This document shows positions 60,422-64,000 of a DNA stretch of 64,000 bases, in pieces. This DNA is from Paenibacillus alginolyticus DSM 5050 = NBRC 15375 (GTDB lineage: Bacteria > Bacillota > Bacilli > Paenibacillales > NBRC-103111), in contig NZ_AUGY01000001.1 in the NCBI RefSeq assembly GCF_000422905.1, positions 62,001 through 126,000 of the forward strand, written 5' to 3'. The notes under the pieces were generated by a model. That model had not been told where the DNA came from and made no database searches. It worked only from the letters and a program-made list of their open reading frames with translations. Each line of letters begins with the position of its first letter. Positions within the stretch are counted from its first letter, which is position 1. Position numbers and translations under genes: made by a program.

Positions 60422-61051
60422 ATGAAATGTAGTGAGATCCAGGAATTATTTGGAGTATATTGGGATTTGCCGAATGATGACCTGCGTCGTGCCGCGGTAG
60501 ATGAGCATATTTTAACTTGTGCCGAATGTGCAGAAGAATTTCAAATATGGGAAGAAAGTACGATACTCATTCGTACTGCAGCGATCGAGAGTGAGCTGCC
60601 TGATTATGAGCCAATGGTTTCGGGTAAGGTTATGAATCGGATATACGGAAATGAGTCATGGCGAATTCCAGTTTCTGAACGTATGTATGCCATCTCTTAC
60701 ACGCTTAGACGGAATCTTACCGCAGTTATTTCTTTTTGTTTAGCCTTATTCGTTTTCAGCTTCTTATTTGCAATTGTGTATGATGGAACGCCACAATCTT
60801 CAATAGCAACGGCGGATAATTCTTTGTTTGATCTCCAAGCGCCGCAAGCCTTGAAGAGCAGCGGTACGGAATCGATGAATGGCCATAAGATGGGAGACGC
60901 GGTAGCGAGTCTGAATCCTAGTTTCATGGAACCTTTACGCTTCCACGTTGGACCTATTCACTCTTATCCACATTATTTACTGGTTGTTTCGATACTAGGT
61001 CTAATTGCAACAATTATTATTATGAATTGGTTGTCACGAACAAAAGCATAA
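60422..61051 (+). CDS. Zinc-finger anti-sigma factor, membrane-bound
   Basis: 209 residues. N-terminal zinc-binding anti-sigma (ZAS) motif: His of DEHILTCAECAEE with Cys-x2-Cys (H-x3-C-x2-C, about 28-35). A membrane helix (about 100-120, AVISFCLALFVFSFLFAIVY), an extracytoplasmic part and a second helix near the C-terminus (LLVVSILGLIATIIIMNWL). Should hold the upstream ECF factor at the membrane. A membrane protease such as PrsW (20298) could release it, by analogy with RsiW; not shown. Its stop overlaps the terminator. Confidence 0.88.
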   Translation: MKCSEIQELFGVYWDLPNDDLRRAAVDEHILTCAECAEEFQIWEESTILIRTAAIESELPDYEPMVSGKVMNRIYGNESWRIPVSERMYAISYTLRRNLTAVISFCLALFVFSFLFAIVYDGTPQSSIATADNSLFDLQAPQALKSSGTESMNGHKMGDAVASLNPSFMEPLRFHVGPIHSYPHYLLVVSILGLIATIIIMNWLSRTKA

Positions 61052-61077
61052 TGCTCCTATAGGAGCATTTTTTATTT
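61051..61077 (+). terminator. Terminator after the sigma / anti-sigma operon
   Basis: ATGCTCC (61051-61057), loop TATA, GGAGCAT (61062-61068), then TTTTTTATTTT. Confidence 0.88.
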
Positions 61078-61102
61078 TATGGACATGTGGAGGGGCAAGC
61101 AA

Positions 61103-61684
61103 ATGACAACAATCGGATTCATACGTCATGGGAGTACAGAATGGAATCGTCTTGGTAAGCTTCAAGGGCAGCTAGATACGGATTTGACGGAAGAAGGCAG
61201 ACAACAGGCTCGGTTACTTGGACTAAGATTAGCTAAAGAAACCTGGGATGGCATTATTAGCAGTGATTTGACGAGAGCAAGAGAAACTGCGCAAATTGTT
61301 TCGGATCTATCGGGAATACCTTTAATACGCACGGACAAGAGGCTAAGGGAGCGTAAATATGGACAGGTCGAAGGAACTACCATTGCGGAAAGAGAAGAGC
61401 GTTGGGGGCCTAATTGGAAGCTTCAGGAACTAGGTCAAGAGTCGGATGATGAACTATGGAAACGATGGATAGAGCTTGAAGCAGAATTGATTCAGGCCTA
61501 TCCGAAGGGGAAAATATTATTAATTTCGCATGGTGGTTTCATCGTGCAGATTCTTAGAGTGCTTCGCATGGATAGTGAAGACTTTCTACAGAATACATCA
61601 CTGACCATTCTACTGCGTCAAGATGAAGGCTGGGAGCTTCAATTATATAACTGTTTAACTCACTTACAATCTATAACTGAATAA
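61103..61684 (+). CDS. Histidine phosphatase (phosphoglycerate-mutase-like)
   Basis: 193 residues from ATG 61103 (SD GGAGGGG; an earlier ATG at 61079 precedes it). Phosphohistidine motif FIRHGSTEWNRLGKLQG, then SSDLTRARETAQI, RERKYGQVEGTTI (catalytic Glu region) and the second His in LLISHGGFI. Broad-specificity phosphatase or cobalamin-type (CobC-like) activity is possible; no cobalamin genes nearby. Confidence 0.85.
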   Translation: MTTIGFIRHGSTEWNRLGKLQGQLDTDLTEEGRQQARLLGLRLAKETWDGIISSDLTRARETAQIVSDLSGIPLIRTDKRLRERKYGQVEGTTIAEREERWGPNWKLQELGQESDDELWKRWIELEAELIQAYPKGKILLISHGGFIVQILRVLRMDSEDFLQNTSLTILLRQDEGWELQLYNCLTHLQSITE

Positions 61685-61691
61685 TGACTAT

Positions 61692-61730
61692 AAAACATGA
61701 CTTTTTTGAAAGAGTCATGTTTTTTATTTC
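61692..61730 (+). terminator. Terminator after the histidine phosphatase gene
   Basis: AAAACATGACT (61692-61702) and AGTCATGTTTT (61713-61723), then TTATTTC. Confidence 0.88.
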
Positions 61731-61813
61731 GATTGGAATATTTTTGGTGAAAAATCCCATAATGGTTACTAGAAACCTCGGAGCTGAAAGCTTCGCTAAA
61801 TGGGGGATGTAGG

Positions 61814-62974
61814 ATGGAAATGAACCTAGCGGATATGCTCAGTTATGCCGATATCCATGAATTAGGCCGAATTGCTCATACCTACGAGTGTGAGTGTAAT
61901 GGTCATTCGAAGAATGAATTGATTCAATCGATTTTGAGCACGGCGCTGCGCAGAGAGATTTTCGAGAAGCATATTCAAGGTCTAGCCTTAGAGGATATTC
62001 GTTTCTTGAATTCACTGCTTTTCGATCCTCGCAATGCTTTCAGTATTGAAGAACTTATCGCTAGAGTTCAACAATCACGATTTCAGAAGGAGAACTCAGA
62101 GGATTGGAATCCTCGGGATATGATCATTAAATTCAAGAAACTTGGATGGTTGTTTAACGGCTATTCCCAGCAAACGAAGTTTTTATTTCATGTCCCGCAA
62201 GATCTGAAGCGTAGATTCAGTGATGTTCTAACAGGTCAGTTCAAACAAAGCCTGAAAACAACTAGCGAACCCAATGTATATCGTGATGAGCAACTCCTTA
62301 TCGTTGATGACATCTATCATTTCTTGACGTTCATCTCTCAAGAACAGGAACTATCGCTCACTGCTGAAGGTTCAATGTACAAAAGACAGCTTCAACAAAT
62401 TCTCAATCGTTTATCGGTTCAAGAAGAGATGGTAACCAAAGGGACATGGAGATTCGGCTATGGCCGCATGTTTAAAGAGTATCCGAACCGTTTTTCTTTC
62501 ATCTATGATTATTGCTTTTACAGGCAACTGATTAGTGAGCACTCACAAACACTTCGATTAACAGAAGATGGAAAAGAGCGGCTGATAGAAGGCAGGAAAG
62601 AAAACCTATCAGATGTGTATAAGTTCTGGCTGCGCCTTTATAAAAACCCGATTCCGAATGTTCAGACCATTGCAGCCTGGATTGATCGTCTAGGCGGGCA
62701 ATGGGTGACCATGGCATCTCTAGCTGAGGTGCTTTGCAAGCTTGTTAAACCCTTCTATTATGATACTTCTGAATCGATAGTGGAACAGCGTATTCTACAA
62801 ATGATGATGCATTTGGGCTTGATTCGGATCGGGGAAGATCAGGAGTATGGAGCTGTAATTCAAGTCACCAAGCTTGGTACGAAAGTCATTCAAGGAACCT
62901 TTGTTGCTGAAGAAGATAAAGTCGTCCTCTTTCTGGATAAAGAAAGCAGACTGTTCAAAGAAGATGTCAAATAG
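61814..62974 (+). CDS. DNA-binding-like protein with winged-helix segments, unknown
   Basis: 386 residues. The N-terminal part (about 1-60, NLADMLSYADIHELGRIAH, then GHSKNELIQSILST) resembles the SAP-like/helical start of proteins related to the XPB/Ssl2 helicase N-terminal family, without any helicase motif. Several winged-helix-like stretches follow (LRLTEDGKERL, VTKLGTKVIQG), each ending in a small T-x-x-G-x-x-x-I/L wing. No Walker A. Probably nucleic-acid binding; function unknown. ATG 61814 follows AATGGGGG. Confidence 0.65.
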   Translation: MEMNLADMLSYADIHELGRIAHTYECECNGHSKNELIQSILSTALRREIFEKHIQGLALEDIRFLNSLLFDPRNAFSIEELIARVQQSRFQKENSEDWNPRDMIIKFKKLGWLFNGYSQQTKFLFHVPQDLKRRFSDVLTGQFKQSLKTTSEPNVYRDEQLLIVDDIYHFLTFISQEQELSLTAEGSMYKRQLQQILNRLSVQEEMVTKGTWRFGYGRMFKEYPNRFSFIYDYCFYRQLISEHSQTLRLTEDGKERLIEGRKENLSDVYKFWLRLYKNPIPNVQTIAAWIDRLGGQWVTMASLAEVLCKLVKPFYYDTSESIVEQRILQMMMHLGLIRIGEDQEYGAVIQVTKLGTKVIQGTFVAEEDKVVLFLDKESRLFKEDVK

Positions 62975-63152
62975 ATAGGTAAAGACACATTCCTAGTGAA
63001 TCGGGCGATTGAATGAAGCGGTAATGTACCGAGTGAATATGATGGAGTAGGGGCATACAAAAGGGATTGGCATACACCAAGAAACAGACTTGCATGTTTT
63101 TGCGAAAAAGAAGCTCCTGACAAACCGCGGACAACATTTGGAGGTAGGTCTC

Positions 63153-63341
63153 ATGGGAAAAATGAATGTATCTAACGATGCGCTGCTGGCACTTTTCGCG
63201 GAAATGGTTTGGGATAATGCCATACGCAAATATAAAGAAGAAAATCTCTATATAGAGATTGACCGCGCTTTAGCCAAGGGAGACCAAACTACGTTCCTAG
63301 CTCTTACATCTGAGCTTAAAACGTTACAATCATTGGGTTAA
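63153..63341 (+). CDS. IDEAL-domain small protein
   Basis: 62 residues from ATG 63153 (SD TTTGGAGGTAGG). The C-terminal half, LYIEIDRALAKGDQTTFLALTSEL, fits the IDEAL domain (I-D-x-A-L then D-x-x-x-F). In B. subtilis IDEAL domains occur in YpiB and related small proteins close to this region. Function unknown. A longer upstream reading from 63090 lacks an SD. Confidence 0.78.
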   Translation: MGKMNVSNDALLALFAEMVWDNAIRKYKEENLYIEIDRALAKGDQTTFLALTSELKTLQSLG

Positions 63342-63375
63342 TTATTTATGTGGTGGCAGCGATAAACACGTAAAA

Positions 63376-63412
63376 GAAAGGCATGTGAATCTATTTCACG
63401 TGTCTTTTTTGC
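63376..63412 (+). terminator. Terminator after the IDEAL-domain gene
   Basis: AAAGGCATGTGAA pairs with TTCACGTGTCTTT (with G-T and one mismatch), loop TCTAT, then TTTT. Confidence 0.8.
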
Positions 63413-63549
63413 TGCTTATCGGGTGAAAAAAGAACTAATTCGACGACTCGCGCGTCCATTTAAAGAGCATTATAGAGTCAATTTCATAATTCCAAACCCT
63501 TATTTAATTATGAAACTTACTCTTACATCCAAACATAAGGAGACTACGA

Positions 63550-64000
63550 ATGAAAAAAATGATAAAAAATTACCGAATTCGAAAGATCATGCTACCCGTT
63601 CTTATGATCACAGGGCTAATTCTAGGAGCTGCATCTGTTTATGCAGCTATTTTATATAACAAGTTGAATCAGACGTTGGATCACATTGCTGCGCCTGAAG
63701 CCGCTACAACATCAAACTTAAATGGCGAAAGTAGGGTGCCTGTAACACAAGCAACCAATCCCATAGAGAAGCCGTTAACTTTCCTCCTAACGGCAATAGA
63801 TGAACGAGAAGGTAATGAAGGCTCGTTGAATACAGATGTCATGATGCTCTTCCGCATTGATCCGAAAACGCATCAAGGAACTGTGGTATCCATACCTAGG
63901 GATCTGGAGATTGAAGCTGATAAGTCGGGATTAGACGGATCTCACAAAGCTAATTATTTCTATGCGTATTATTACAATAAAAATAGAGACACAGCCCTAT
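63550..64000 (+). CDS. LytR-CpsA-Psr (LCP) family protein, N-terminal part
   Basis: About 150 residues are visible before the window ends. A cytoplasmic tail, one membrane helix (about 14-36, LPVLMITGLILGAASVYAAI), a linker, and the start of the LCP domain: TFLLTAIDEREGNEGSLNTDVMMLFRIDP and VVSIPRDLE. LCP enzymes move teichoic acid or other polymers onto peptidoglycan. Two usual positions differ: A for G in the first motif (LLTAIDER) and N for R before TD (SLNTD). AAGGAG precedes ATG 63550. Confidence 0.83.
   Translation, partial: MKKMIKNYRIRKIMLPVLMITGLILGAASVYAAILYNKLNQTLDHIAAPEAATTSNLNGESRVPVTQATNPIEKPLTFLLTAIDEREGNEGSLNTDVMMLFRIDPKTHQGTVVSIPRDLEIEADKSGLDGSHKANYFYAYYYNKNRDTAL

Noticed and set aside
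63423-63659. 78-residue open frame overlapping the LCP start
   Set aside because: The LCP frame has the SD and motifs; this frame does not.

Overview
The window is an ordinary chromosomal stretch of a low-to-mid GC, endospore-forming Bacillota, most likely Paenibacillus or a close relative. The evidence is the spore gene set (dacB, spmA, spmB, ypeB, spoVIF, spoIVA), a T-box, TRAP-type trp regulation, many TTG/GTG starts with strong Shine-Dalgarno (SD) sites, and gene order parallel to the Bacillus subtilis dacB-resABCDE, prsW-ypeB-cmk-rpsA-der-gpsA-spoIVA-hbs and mtrB-hepS-menG-hepT-ndk-cheR-aro-trp-hisC-tyrA blocks. No phage, transposon, CRISPR array or plasmid feature was seen.

Layout. 1-620: the 5' end of a leftward SLC13/ArsB-NhaD-type permease with a short leader holding an intrinsic terminator. 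618-10103: spore carboxypeptidase dacB, spmA/spmB, rluB, then resABC (cytochrome c maturation) and resDE (two-component system). 10246-12180: leftward serA behind a Ser-type T-box. 12370-17703: rhodanese, a membrane-anchored unknown, a CPBP protease, a CAP-domain secreted protein, a lipoprotein polysaccharide deacetylase and a small membrane protein. 17770-31622: mecA with an operator-like palindrome and attenuator-like leader, a TOPRIM-DnaB helicase fusion with a damaged TOPRIM site, prsW, a zinc-ribbon peptide, ypeB, a PilZ protein, cmk, plsC, rpsA, fni, a yphA-like gene, the YIEGIA pair, der and plsY. 31630-37860: gpsA behind a tandem hairpin-repeat array, spoVIF, a ferredoxin / nucleotidyltransferase / ferredoxin group, a YphF-like lipoprotein, spoIVA and hbs. 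38011-45698: tRNA-Pro, a PAP2 protein, mtrB (TRAP), hepS, menG, and a futalosine-type menaquinone set (UbiA, UbiX, MqnA), then hepT and ndk. 45825-58380: cheR, a small HTH-like peptide, aroC, aroB, aroH, a TRAP-regulated leader, trpEDCFBA, hisC and tyrA. 58546-64000: a secreted deacetylase, a candidate small RNA, an ECF sigma / anti-sigma pair, a phosphoglycerate-mutase-like phosphatase, a winged-helix protein, an IDEAL-domain peptide and the start of an LCP protein.

How it fits together. Chorismate made by aroC feeds tryptophan (trpE onward), tyrosine/phenylalanine (aroH, tyrA, hisC) and, through MqnA, menaquinone. HepS/HepT provide the isoprenoid tail, fni supplies prenyl precursors, and MenG does the final methylation. 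TRAP (mtrB) and its (G/U)AG-repeat target ahead of trpE lie about 10 kb apart.

Most interesting signals: (1) a family of short covarying hairpins placed a few bases before the SD of spmA, gpsA and a small gene, with possible divergent members before ndk and aroC; (2) the chromosomal primase-helicase-like fusion whose TOPRIM glutamate and first aspartate are replaced; (3) a perfect-consensus promoter beside a cre-like box that would make a roughly 75-nt RNA; (4) a 16-bp palindrome inside the mecA promoter spacer followed by a terminator-like leader; (5) GC-rich islands inside resE and aroB.
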